Assembly: GCA_958450365.1 (NCBI GenBank)
Contig: CAUEEP010000923.1
Location: 124,001-188,000 of the forward strand
Length of the DNA stretch: 64,000 bases
Source of the DNA: Mesorhabditis belari
Taxonomy: Eukaryota > Nematoda > Chromadorea > Rhabditida > Rhabditidae
Direction: 5' to 3'
Shown here in pieces: positions 54,201 through 63,611 of the stretch. A program made the translations under genes and the position numbers. How positions within the stretch are numbered: position 1 is the first letter of the stretch; every line of letters starts with the position of its first letter. The notes below the pieces were generated by a model. It saw nothing but the letters and a program-made list of their open reading frames with translations. It was not told the origin of the DNA and searched no databases.

Positions 54201-56582
54201 AATCTGGCCACAATTCATCATTTTCGCTCCAACGATTTTCTCGGCTGCCAACTCGACATCGGCATCGTCAAGAATGACTGTTGGGCTAAACATTTTCATT
54301 GATGATTCAAGCGAAAGCGATTTCATTGATGATTTCTCTTCACCTTTGGATTTTTTGATTCAACTATCCAAACGAAAGTGTAATTTTGAAAGTAAAAAAA
54401 ATAGCATAATAGCAATTCAGCATAATATTAAAGTTTAGCCTTAGCTTTAGCAGGATTAGCTGCTGATTACGGGGATTGGGCCGAAGATCTAAGCAAGATT
54501 GAAGATAGTAAATCTGTAGCAGCATAAGCTTTAGCAGGATTAGCTTCTGAACCAAACGGGGGTACTTACCTCGAGCCCATTTCCCTACTTAGCAAAATGA
54601 TAGCAAAATGATACGATCTCTTAGCTCTGTTTCAACAGATTTAAGAAAAAAAGAACATAATAAACATAATAATAAAGAATAATTTTTTACAGTTTTAAAA
54701 TTTAAATCTAAATTAAAATGAAAATTGATCAACTAACTTTTTCCCGCCAAGCTCCAGGGTGACCGGGGTCAAATGCTTTGCCGCAGCCGACATGATCACC
54801 TAGAAAATTTGGCATAATATTAGATAATTCTTTTTCTACATTAATAATCCAATCTAGAATTCTAAAATTTGAACCTTTGCCACCGCTGGGTTTCCAGTGT
54901 AAACGATGTGATCGAAGCGCTCACTCAACAAATCAGTCGTCTCTTGCACGGCGCCGTTCACCACCGCGAACAGCTCCTAGATTTTAGATTTTAGTTCATA
55001 TCTAAGCTTTGGATAATTCTAAAATATCTCTTTTTTTCAATTTCATACAATTCTACCTCATTAAAACGTTTCTTTACTACTCGCTCGAAAGCTTCGGCTG
55101 TGTGCTGCGCCAACTCGGAGGGCTTCAGAATTACGGTGTTTCCTGGAAAATGGCTATTATCGTAATATTAAAATTATCTTTATCTTTATCTTTATCTTTA
55201 TCTTTATCTTTAGCTCTTTCAATTTTATGTTATCGAAGATATAAGAGAAAGCCTGTTAGAGGCTCTATTCTTTATCATAAAGAAGAGATGGTTGGCCAGG
55301 TTAGGTCCAAAAAGTACAAAATATTACCTGAATCAGTCAGCTAGATCTAGACTTGCCCTGGCTCTGAACTAAACAAGCTAAAGCCTCTAGATTTGACTTT
55401 TGGCCTGGTTCTGATCAAGTCTAAGCTAACCTGACTATAACTAAAAATAAGCCTAAAGCTGGACGCTGGTCCTTTTATGCGTTGGGGCTGAGAATACCAA
55501 AAAATAGTCGGCGCCAGGATTCGAACCCACGAACCTCTCGCTTCCCGGGCGAACTCTACAAATGAGCTACGCCGACATGTATCCCACTGTCACCAGGGTA
55601 GGGCTTTATGCCTTATTCCAATCTGACTTGACCAAGTCTGTACTGGCCCGGCTTACAGGCTCTAGAAACCTAGAACATCCTTGCCTATCCAACTTGAGCG
55701 ATTTATCCAGCTTTACCACTACAGTGTCATTGTCAAAACGGTTTTATGTTGTAAATAAGTTCAGTGAATGCTTTCTATATAAATACTAAGCTTTTTACTG
55801 TTAACTAAGCTAACCCACCGGCAGCCAACGCTTGAACAAGGGGAACCGAAGTGATAAGAGGGAAATTCCACGGAGAAATGATCAACACGACTCCAACTGG
55901 CTCTCTCACAATGTACAGTTGGTCACTGTTTGGATCAAGTAGGCCACCAGAGGGCAACTGAAAATTGAAGTTCAATTAGCTGGAGGACTAGAGCTGGAGG
56001 AGTAGAGTTCGAGTTTTAAACCTTCGTCGGAGCACTCCATTCCTCGAGCTTTTGCAGACATTCATCGATGGCTCGAGCTGTCATTCCCACCTCCATATGG
56101 CCATCCTAAAGTTAGGGATTTATGTAAAAATATAATAATCCTTTTAAATCTCTGTAAAGCCAAACCCTATGTAAATCTTGAAAAATCGCATTCGCCAGCT
56201 CTTCTCCATCCTCTTCAATCATTGCCTTTAGCTGGTTGAGAGCATGCTGAAAATGTTCCGGAATAGCAAACTAGCTGAGTTCTGTATCTTAGAGATCAAG
56301 GGTTCAATCTCAGCTAAATTATTGGTGCTTTTCTTTCCAATAAATATATATTACTAGACAAAAAAACCTTTCTTTTCTCGAGCGATCGCGTGGCACCCGA
56401 TTTAAAATAGGTACGTTGCTTGTCGACCAACTGAAATTCATTAATATTCCGTTATTCATTTTAGTTATTATTTTACATTTCAAATTTGTAATCTTTTGAT
56501 TAGTTTCCCGCTGCGTTGAGTGGCTTTTAGAGAAAGGAATTTTTTAAAAGAGAGATGCACTTACACTCTTATAAGAAGGCAT
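51271..56582 (-). CDS. Class 3 aldehyde dehydrogenase (ALDH3/fatty aldehyde dehydrogenase type)
   Basis: Fifteen exons join in phase to 441 aa: 56565-56582, 56368-56430, 56166-56246, 56022-56105, 55819-55957, 55057-55142, 54875-54976, 54738-54799, 54183-54285, 53252-53373, 52843-52978, 52656-52721, 52542-52600, 51556-51617, 51271-51413. It oxidises aldehydes to acids with NAD(P)+. Motifs: [34 protein letters not shown], the cofactor site [11 protein letters not shown], the general base E in [10 protein letters not shown], the catalytic Cys in [39 protein letters not shown] and the ALDH3 ending [20 protein letters not shown]. It lacks the hydrophobic membrane tail of mammalian ALDH3A2. Introns hold a foldback (51744), a TIR element (53378) and decayed exon fragments (54297-54530). 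Confidence 0.93.
51744..52152. repeat. Foldback element in an ALDH intron
   Basis: Arms of about 190 bp: CCTGCTTAACGAGT at the left pairs with ACTCGTTAAGCAGG at the right; inside are CTGTTTTGCCATTCTTTAG and GAAACCGAGTTCCCCCGCAA with their complements. The loop is near 51945. Short CTGCTTAACGATCTGCTTAA tandem copies lie nearby at 51447-51505. Confidence 0.85.
53378..54029. mobile_element. TIR element with internal ~247-bp tandem repeat, in an ALDH intron
   Basis: The tips TACCGGATTCTCTCTAATAG and CTATTAGAGAGAATACGGTA are inverted repeats. The inside has two and a half direct repeats, starting near 53418, 53665 and 53905, each carrying CTCGAGAACC(G/A)CTTATCAG, TGTAGCTGACGATGAGA and GCTTCTGCAAAAGCTTGGAA. 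No coding frame is seen. Confidence 0.8.
54297..54530. repeat. Decayed copies of ALDH exon/intron fragments
   Basis: TTGATGATTCAAGCGAAAGC at 54299 copies 53266-53285 (in the exon with FARIINERH), and GATTGGGCCGAAGATCTAAG at 54474 copies the border of the IFGP exon and its intron at 52709-52728, together with the following GAAGATAGTAAATCTGTA. They lie in the same orientation as the source, inside another ALDH intron. Confidence 0.75.
55172..55213 (+). repeat. (TCTTTA)n microsatellite
   Basis: Seven TCTTTA units in an ALDH intron, read as repeated Leu-Ser in a chance plus-strand frame. Confidence 0.9.
55507..55576 (-). repeat. tRNA-like dispersed repeat, copy 2
   Basis: On the minus strand the acceptor stem GTCGGCG/CGCCGAC pairs fully, with a D-arm GCTCATTTGTAGAGT, anticodon loop CCGGGAA (anticodon GGG) closed by TTCGC/GCGAG, and B box GTTCGAATCC; the T stem has mismatches. 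Flanks on both sides match the copy at 9314-9380. It could be a transcribed tRNA-like RNA, but the shared flanks point to a repeat. It lies in an ALDH intron, same strand as the host gene. Confidence 0.5.
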
Positions 56583-57293
56583 TGTCGTTGAGCAAAAATC
56601 GAGACTTGAATTTACCCTGAACTCGAAAAAAATTGATAGAAAAGATAGAAGTTGATAGAGAAGATAGAAATTGATAGAAAAGATAGAAGCTGATAGAAAA
56701 TATAGAAATTGATAGAGAAGATAGAAGCTGATAGAAAATATAGAAATTGATAGAAATTGAACAAAAAACTAAAGTTTCAAAGATTAAAGAATGAAAATTT
56801 CTTTAGGAAAAATATGGAAAAATGAGAAATTTTTGTGTCGTGTAGAATGTGATAAGAGAAAATTGAACAAAACAAACTACAATCAAAAAACAAAAAAATG
56901 ATTGATTTTGTTAGAGAAAAGGATTTTAGTGGGAGAAAATTTGAAAAATTAGGATATTTATTGGAGAAAAGTTGAGAGTAAACATTGGAGAGACGAATTG
57001 TCAGCAAATCTTTTCTGACAAAAGAACAAAATGCAGAAACGTTTATCAAAAATCGGATCTTTTTTGAGTGAAAACATAACACAAAATCTCGTCGCTTACT
57101 CTTCAGTGAAGAAGTTTTTGTGTGTTGTGTTCGTAGCCTTGTAGTGGGAATAGATTTTCGAAGGAAAAAGAAACAGAACAAACTTTGGCACTCACTTGAA
57201 ACTTGAACTGAACACTTGAACACTTGAAACCCATTAGAAAGAGTGTATTCAGCTGTTTTAAGCACAAAATTCACTAAGAAACTGTCCAGCCTA

Positions 57294-57623
57294 AATTAAA
57301 GCTAAAAACGGGCTTGCTCCAGGTCAGAGTTTTGGGTTTTCCATTAACCAGTTAGATAAAGCCAAAGCTGATCTTTAGGCAAGCTTGAAATTCCCTGATT
57401 TCTATAGTTTCTTTCTATAGAATCTCTATAGAATAGAATTTCTGTAGTTATGTATAAAATAGTTTCTGTGGCATAGTTTTTTCTAATTCTTGCTCCAATT
57501 AAGAAATTTTTTCTTAATTGAATTTCTAATTCTTGCTTCAATCAGCTTTGGCTTGATTTGATTGATTAACCGAAAACCCAAAAATTTGACCTAAAGCAGC
57601 CCCGTTTTTAGTTTTAATTTAGG
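57294..57623. repeat. Foldback element
   Basis: AAATTAAAGCTAAAAACGGG at the left pairs with the right end CCCGTTTTTAGTTTTAATTT; inner arms hold GTTTTGGGTTTTCCATTAAC and AAAGCCAAAGCTGAT with their partners, and the middle has several TTCTATAG and AATTCTTGCT short inverted motifs. Confidence 0.75.
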
Positions 57624-57639
57624 CTGGTTTCCGTTTTTA

Positions 57640-57735
57640 GTAACTGCAGACTCTAGTAACTGTGCAGACTCTAGTAACTGTGCAGACTCTAGTAACTGTG
57701 CAGATTCTAGTAACTGTGCAGATTCTAGTAACTGG
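57640..57735 (+). repeat. CTAGTAACTGTGCAGA minisatellite
   Basis: Five to six units of about 18 bp (TCTAGTAACTGTGCAGAC or its AT variant) upstream of the lectin. Confidence 0.85.
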
Positions 57736-58039
57736 ACATTCTAAACTCTTACAATATAAAGATAAAGCTTTTCTTCAATAGTTCTTTAAAGATTAAAAAC
57801 AAAAGTTTTCTTAAATTGAAAATAAAGCTTGAAATGAAAAATTCGCTCCAAGAAAATATAAACCAAGAAATCACAAAATATAAACTTCACTACTAGAAAG
57901 ATATGCCGGATTTTAAAGGATTCAAAGAAATTGAAAGAAGAAAAGAATTTTACCACCATCTCCCTTCAATTAGACTGATAAGTGAAGAATCGATTCATTT
58001 TGGGGTTTGTGTGAGAAAAGAAAATCTAAGACGTAGAAA

Positions 58040-61000
58040 ATGTTGAAATCTCTATTGGTCAGCTTTTTCATTGTTTTTGTAGCCTCCGAATGCCCGAATG
58101 GAGCCGATTACAAGAGTGATCTTGGCTATTGCATTTTCCCGTATAATACAGGTTCGTTTGGCTAAGAATGTCGAATTAATAGTGATAGTTGTACTTAAAA
58201 AAAGTGAAACACATACTTTCTTCAATTTCTAACAATTGAGTGCACGAGAAAGGGTGTGCTCAAAGTTCAGCCACAAGTATTGATTAATACAGGTTGATTG
58301 GATTAATACAGGAAAGTAAAACTCAATAACCTCTGTGGTTTTACGAAAGTCGGTAATCGAAAAAACTGGATCCGTTTGAGATTCAGTTTCGTTTGTTTGA
58401 GACGTTTGAGACGTTTGAGACTCATTTGTGTTAGCGTGGATTGTTTAAGAATTGTTTAAGGATTGTTTAAGGATTGTTTAAGGATTGTTTAAGAATTGTT
58501 TAAGAATTGTTTAAGGATTGTTTAAGGATTGTTTAAGGATTGTTTAAGGATTGTTTAAGAATTGTTTAAGAATTGTTTAAGGATTGTTTAAGGATTGTTT
58601 AAGGATTGTTTAAGAATTGTTTAAGAATTGTTTAAGGATTGTTTAAGGATTGTTTAAGGATTGTTTAAGAATTGTTTAAGGATTGTTTAAGGATTGTTTA
58701 AACTCAAGTAACTCAAGCAAAAACCAAATTCAAACACTTTTAGTGAACCCAAATTTAATAACATAGCATATTTGTGCATAATAACCAACACTTGTTTCTA
58801 GAGATCGACTATGCATCAGCGGTGAAGGCGTGTCAACGAGTGAACGGGAATCTCATCTCTTTGCACAATCTCTTTCAGAATATTCTTCTTTCGGCTTACA
58901 TAGATGAGTGTGAGTATATAATAAATACGAGGAGATTCAAGGCTCAACCGAATCCCAATCTTCCCTTTTTCTTTCACTGATAATGCTGATTCGTAGACAA
59001 AATTTTAGAACAATCGCTCAAGAAATATTCGATTAAAACAAAGGTGGAATTAGAATGGAAATTGCCCATTTCAAAGTAAAGCTTTCAAAGCAAAGCAAAG
59101 CTCTGTCTAAACAAAGCTCTGTCTAAACAAAGCTCGATCTAAGCAAAGCTCAGTCTAAACAAAGCTCGATCTAAACAAAGCTCGATCTAAACAAAGCTTA
59201 CACCTTTATTTAGACCTTTCTACGCAATCTACATGGTTGGGCGTTCAATCGGATCAATTCCAGGTATCATTTTGTTTTTACACTCACAATCAGTGCGAAA
59301 ACAGGCAGTCATTTCCACATCTTGAATTGAATTGATTTTCTTTGATCGAATTCTTTAGCTTTAAAATACACAAAGAATTGCGATGTGGTGGCGAACGATT
59401 GGATCAGTAGTCACGCTGATTACCCTAGCAATCCTAGCAAATATTTGGCTTAGTTAGTACAGGGTGGCGCAAGATTCTTTTGAGACAAGACACCTTTTTT
59501 TGGAAAAGTTACTGGCAAACGCCTGATCGATTACCAAAATGAACAAGTGTTATATAGAAAAATAAAGCCCTTTTCCTTGGCATCATTTATCTAAAAAGAA
59601 TTTCCCGATTCAAATTCTACAACTCATTTTACAAACTCTTGAATGAGCTTAAGCTCAAGCTGAAGAAGTTCGGGAAGTTCTTTGGAGATAAATGATGTCA
59701 AGATGAATGGTATGATGGATTATTTTTCTATATAGCACTTGGAACTTTAATAATAAGTCAAGCATTTGCTAGAAAGTTTTCCAAAAAAAGTAGCTCAATA
59801 GGAACTATAAAGGAACTATAAAGGAACTATAAAGGAACTCTAAAGGAACTATAAAGGAACTATAAAGGAACTATAAAGGAGCTTTAAAGGAGCTTTAAAG
59901 GAACTATAAAGGAGCTTTGAAGGAGCTTTAAAGAAACTCTAAAGGAACTATAAAGGAACTATAAAGGAACTATAAAGGAAGTGTTTCCATAATTCACGGT
60001 ATTATTCAGGTATGGTCTTGGAACGATGCCTCACAATGGGATTATGAGAAATGGGGAAAACAGGAGCCCATTGATGGGAATCATTGTGCAATGCTTTCTT
60101 TGAAAGGTGAAAGATGTCAAATCTTTGAAAGATGTCAAATTTCAATAAGATACAATAATGCAGAAGTAATTGACATCAATTTCAGATCAAAATTGGCACA
60201 GCATGGATTGCGCGGAGGATCGGGCGGCGTTTCTCTGTGCGATTCCCGCGACTCCGACCACACAAAATACGATCACATCGACAAGTGATTATCTTTGAAG
60301 ATTATTTTAAGCAAAGAATATCTATAAATGTTTAAGATCGGCTCTAGTAGCCAAAAAATTTGACAGAATAAGTTTTCCAGCCGTTTCACCAAAGCAATGC
60401 CCATCGAGTTGGACTTATTTTGAAAAAACGAACGCTTGTTATTATGTAAGTGGATAAAGATCAAAGTATAAAAGATCTATGCCGGGTTACGGTAACTGGG
60501 ATATGCTTTAGAATGATTTAGAATGATTTAGAATGATTTAGAATGATTTAGAATGATTTAGAATGCTTTAGAATGCTTTACAATGCTTTAGAATGCTTTA
60601 GAATGCTTTACACAAGTCATCAAGTTCGTAAATGTTTTTAGATTGGAGCAAATATGACATGGACAGACGGGGAATCGTATTGCCGAACTCAGAAATCTCA
60701 CTTGGCGTCAGTGCACAGCGAAGAAGAGAATCTTTTTATTTATTGTAATGAAATTGATTTGATTCTTTGATCGAATTCTTTAGCTTTAAAATACACAAAG
60801 AATTGCGATGTGGTGGCGAACGATTGGATCAGTATCACGCTGCTTGGATCGTATCGGTTTCTCTATCTATCTAATAATAAGTTCAACCATTTTCAGGGAT
60901 TATCACGATCAAACGTGGCTTTGGAGTGATGGAACGGCGTTTGATTATACGCCGGATCTGTGCAATGACGAGTTTGGACGACATTTTATGGTAAGGAGTT

Positions 61001-61484
61001 GATTAGGGAGTTCTTTTTAAGGTTAAACACCTCCACAAAAGCTTTGTTCCTTAGCTTGCTGCTTGCTTGGGCTTAGGCCTAGCTGGCTTCTTGCGTGGCT
61101 TGAGTCCTAGGCTTCGGTTGGGACAACAGACAACAAAAGCTTTGTTCCTTAACCCGGGGTGACTTCTGCTTGCTTGGGCCTAGCTGGCTTCTGGCCTGGC
61201 TTGAGTCCTAGGCTTCGGTTGGGACAACAGACAACAAAAGCTTTGTTCCCTAGCCTGGGGTGGCTTCAGCTTGCTTGGGTCTGGCTCGAGTTCTAGACTC
61301 GAATTGGGCCATCACTTCTCACAATCAGTTCTCAATATCCCATTTCGTCTCCAAATCATTTAATATCCAATTTCCGATTGACAACACGAAATGTTCAATG
61401 TGCGCGAATGGAACGTGGTTCTCTCCATTGATGGACTACGACAATAGCATTTATCCGTTCTTTGCCTGTAAATTACAGCTCTAA
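58040..61484 (+). CDS. Secreted C-type lectin with two CTLDs
   Basis: The start MLKSLLVSFFIVFVAS is a signal peptide, followed by ECPNGADYKSDLGYCIFPYN. CTLD1: ASAVKACQRVNGNLISLHN, TQSTWLGVQSDQFQVWSWND, YEKWGKQEPIDGNHCAMLS and NWHSMDCAEDRAAFLCAIP. CTLD2: QCPSSWTYFEKTNACYY, ESYCRTQKSHLASVHSEEEN, TKNCDVVANDWISITLLGS, QTWLWSDGTAFDYTPDLCND and an ending NGTWFSPLMDYDN, then FFACKLQL. Exons: 58040-58151, 58802-58909, 59214-59263, 60010-60106, 60186-~60285, ~60381-60446, ~60642-60749, ~60785-60848, ~60896-60991, and a last one ending 61484. CTLD1 has EPIDG at the EPN/QPD sugar-specificity site; CTLD2 lacks a clear one. Such nematode proteins are often gut-secreted and pathogen-responsive. Its introns are full of minisatellites. 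Confidence 0.85.
58437..58700 (+). repeat. 11-bp minisatellite (GATTGTTTAAG)
   Basis: About 24 units of GATTGTTTAAG or AATTGTTTAAG; the two variants alternate in blocks (roughly three or four G-type, then two A-type), a higher-order pattern. Confidence 0.95.
59085..59203 (+). repeat. 15-bp minisatellite (AAGCTCTGTCTAAAC)
   Basis: Seven to eight units of CAAAGCTC(T/G)(G/A)TCTAA in the intron between lectin exons 2 and 3. Confidence 0.9.
59326..59418 (+). pseudogene. Decayed extra copy of a lectin exon
   Basis: GATCGAATTCTTTAGCTTTA and the rest of this segment copy 60749-60842, including the acceptor and the exon reading LKYTKNCDVVANDWIS. A one-base insertion (CAGTAGTCACG against CAGTATCACG) shifts the frame to a stop shortly after, so this copy is not usable. 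Confidence 0.85.
59803..59983 (+). repeat. 12-bp minisatellite (AGGAACTATAAA)
   Basis: About 14 units of AGGAACTATAAA with AGGAGCTTTAAA variants, ending 26 b before a lectin exon. Confidence 0.95.
60510..60612 (+). repeat. 10-11 bp minisatellite (TTTAGAATGAT/C)
   Basis: About nine units of TTTAGAATGA(T) changing to TTTAGAATGC halfway, in a lectin CTLD2 intron. Confidence 0.95.
61030..61290 (+). repeat. ~115-bp tandem repeat in the last lectin intron
   Basis: Two full units and a partial one, with ACAAAAGCTTTGTTCC, GCTTGCTTGGGCCTAGCTGG and TTGAGTCCTAGGCTTCGGTT. Similar GGCTTGAGTC/GGCCTGGCTT-type words occur near 9510 and 55380. Confidence 0.85.
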
Positions 61485-62089
61485 AAAAAGTGTTACAAAG
61501 AAAATAAATGTATTAGTTTATTCTTAAAAACATTACAAAGCAAATTGGGAACGTTTTAAAAGGTTTGGGTTTTTTAAACACATGAGCTATTGTAGGTTAT
61601 TAGGTTGTTAAGTTGGAAATTGTTGGAAATAAGCTAAGTGGTCTATTTTTTTGGTCTATTATCTAATCTCAAAATATAAATAACTCGGGAATTGATCGCT
61701 GATAAGTGAATAGAGGGAATTGTTATCAGTTTGCACAAAATGACTCGTTTGCTGTTACCGACTTTGTTAATATTTTTTTCCTGTTTTCATTCTGTCGAGG
61801 AAAACAATTAACATGGCTGCATGGTCATCTTCGTTATGTGATGCTTTAGGAGTTTCTTTAAAGACAGTATCAAAGGAAAACAATTAACATTGCTGCATGG
61901 CCATCTTCGTTATGTGATGCTTTAGGAGTTTCTTTAAAAACACAGTATCAACCTATCAACACAGCTAATTTACGTTTTGTATGGGGATGAAAAACCTTTT
62001 CATCAAAAAAAAAACAAAAATTAACATTAACAAATTTATTCTCTAGATTGCTTTCAAGAATTTGATTTCTCGAAAATATTCTTCTTCTC
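61485..62089. other. Region after the lectin, with a possible signal-peptide exon and a 75-bp tandem repeat
   Basis: An ATG at 61740 gives MTRLLLPTLLIFFSCFHSVE, a good signal peptide, but the frame stops after EENN with no clear donor. GGAAAACAATTAACAT(G/T)GCT to AGTTTCTTTAAA is tandemly repeated at 61797-61870 and 61876-61945. If this is a first exon, its gene has been broken by the repeats and transposons to the right. Confidence 0.35.
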
Positions 62090-62360
62090 GAAAATATCTC
62101 TGCACAAGCGACGTTTTGGAAAGTTGTCGATGATGGCCAGGTAAGCAGGATCGAGCCCAAACTTTCTGGAGTGATTCTTTCAATGAATCAATGCTTGTTT
62201 ATGCTTTTGAGTAGGCTTTTGCTTCGAGAACACTCCAGACTGAGTAATCCATCGGATTTAAACCGGGGCTTGATGGTGGCTACTGCTTAAAGCTGAGGAA
62301 ATCCGAGAAGTTTCGTTCACACCAGTCTTGGACAATTCGGGCTTCTTGGGCAGGTGCCCC
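62090..62360 (-). pseudogene. Tc1/mariner-superfamily transposase C-terminal fragment, decayed
   Basis: On the minus strand a broken frame reads SSPGLNPMDYSVWSVLEAKA, then AYLAIIDNFPKRRL, the C-terminal blocks of a common transposase group with LNPMDY next to the catalytic residue. There are in-frame stops (for example after KAYSK). It abuts, in inverted orientation, the mariner fragment to the right. Confidence 0.7.
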
Positions 62361-62429
62361 AATCCGCTGAAAGCATCAAATTTTGTTTCGGAAGTGGTTT
62401 TGTGCCCAAGGCAGCACTTCCTGCTTCAA

Positions 62430-63348
62430 AATTTCCAGATAAATCAGAGCAAAGCGCGGCAGCAAACCGCTTTGTTGGATGCCTTAAATGAAGATCCTCG
62501 AAAGACTTTACATAAACTGGCAGAGAAGCTTCGAGTGTCTCATATGGGGACCAATCATCTCCATCCCATTGGCTTTACTTCAGAATTTGGCTTGGATTTC
62601 TCATACATTGACTGACGCACAGAGATTGAGCCGGATTTCTATCAGTGCAGCTCCAGATATAAGCCATATCTCGAGATATCTTTTTGCCACGTATTGTGAC
62701 AAGGAATAAAAATGGGTACTTACTGTGAACTTTTGGGGGAAACGTCAATGAGTGGGAGTCAGAGCAACACCCGAATTGCACCAGAAGTTTATGCTCTAGG
62801 TTTTCTGGGATATAGAAGTGATCTGGAGTTTCTGGATAGTAAGACAACACTTAACTCTACTAAATACGCTCAGCAGCTCGATGAACATATTCACAGCTTT
62901 GGCCACTGATAGGCCTCACAATTCAAAAATCATCCTTCTACATGACAACGCGCGCTCTCATATTTCTTCAATGACTCGAGAAAAGCTGAAGATCCTTGGC
63001 TGGGAAGTTTTGGTCCATTCTCCTTATAGTCCAAACCTTAACCTTGTCCTTGTTCCATCAGATTATTATTTATTCCGGTCAATGAGCAACGCTCTCGTTG
63101 GACAGGATTTTGATCCCGAAGATTGGGTCAAAAAGTTGTTGATGGGGTTTTATTGTCAAAGTGTAATTTGTTGTCAAAGATCCGAATCTTTTTACGCCCA
63201 GAAGTCTAAGACTTTTTACGAGAAGAGGATTCGGGAACTGCGAGAAAAATGGGAAAAGATTATCAAAAACAATGGACAATATTTGAATTCACTTAAGCTC
63301 TTGTTGTTGATTAAAATTTATTTTAAAAGTGTATCATATTCAACTTAA
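62430..63348 (+). pseudogene. Mariner-type transposase pseudogene (DD34D type)
   Basis: Pieces in several frames follow mariner order: the HTH region SKARQQTALLDALNEDPRKT then LHKLAEKLRVSH; DLEFLDSKTTLNSTKYAQQL; IILLHDNARSHISSMTREKL with the second catalytic D; HSPYSPNLNLVLVPSDYYLF with the third D in PSDYYLF; and FYEKRIRELREKWEKIIKNN near the end. Frame changes occur near 62590-62710 and 62890, and the PNLNLVLVPSDYY stretch has an extra insertion against the usual PDLAPSDY. It is not functional. Inverted terminal repeats were not found. Confidence 0.85.
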
Positions 63349-63380
63349 CAACTCCAAAATGATTTAAGTGACACAATTGT

Positions 63381-63611
63381 TTGGCGGGATGTGAAGATGA
63401 GAATTGGTCCCAGGGTTGGGGCATGGCTCGGTCGCTGATCGCTCATTACCTTTACGGATTCCAAAAGGGAAGCGCCTTATATACTGGGGCAGTTTGCCAG
63501 ATGGCAAGCGATTACGCACAACGAACACCGCGTGATTTTTCTTTTTTTTTTGTAGATGATGGGAAGATATTTGGCTGCGAATTTGTACTCAGGGGTTTTC
63601 GGGGTCGGTGA
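63381..63611 (+). CDS. Possible exon(s) of an unrecognised secreted protein
   Basis: A frame reads AGCEDENWSQGWGMARSLIA, HYLYGFQKGSALYTGAVCQM and ASDYAQRTPRD, then a Phe run from a T tract, and FVDDGKIFGCEFVLRGFRG before a stop at 63609-63611. The mix of Cys, Trp and charged residues looks more protein-like than the flanks, and GCCAG and TTTGTAG acceptor-like sites lie within it. It is not matched to a family and may be a remnant. The rest to 64000 shows no supported feature. Confidence 0.25.
   Translation: MAGCEDENWSQGWGMARSLIAHYLYGFQKGSALYTGAVCQMASDYAQRTPRDFSFFFVDDGKIFGCEFVLRGFRGR

Larger units (their letters stand above)
56583..58039. other. Divergent upstream region between ALDH and the C-type lectin
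   Basis: No exon is supported. It holds a GATAGAAATTGATAGAAAA-type tandem array (56626-56765), a foldback (57294-57623) and a CTCTAGTAACTGTGCAGA tandem array (57640-57735). A minus-strand open frame at 56777-57274 is a Phe/Ser-rich low-complexity frame and is not accepted as a gene. Confidence 0.5.

Noticed and set aside
56777..57274. 165-aa minus-strand frame
   Set aside because: Phe/Ser/Leu-rich, AT-driven, with no domain, no plausible splice context and no conserved motif.
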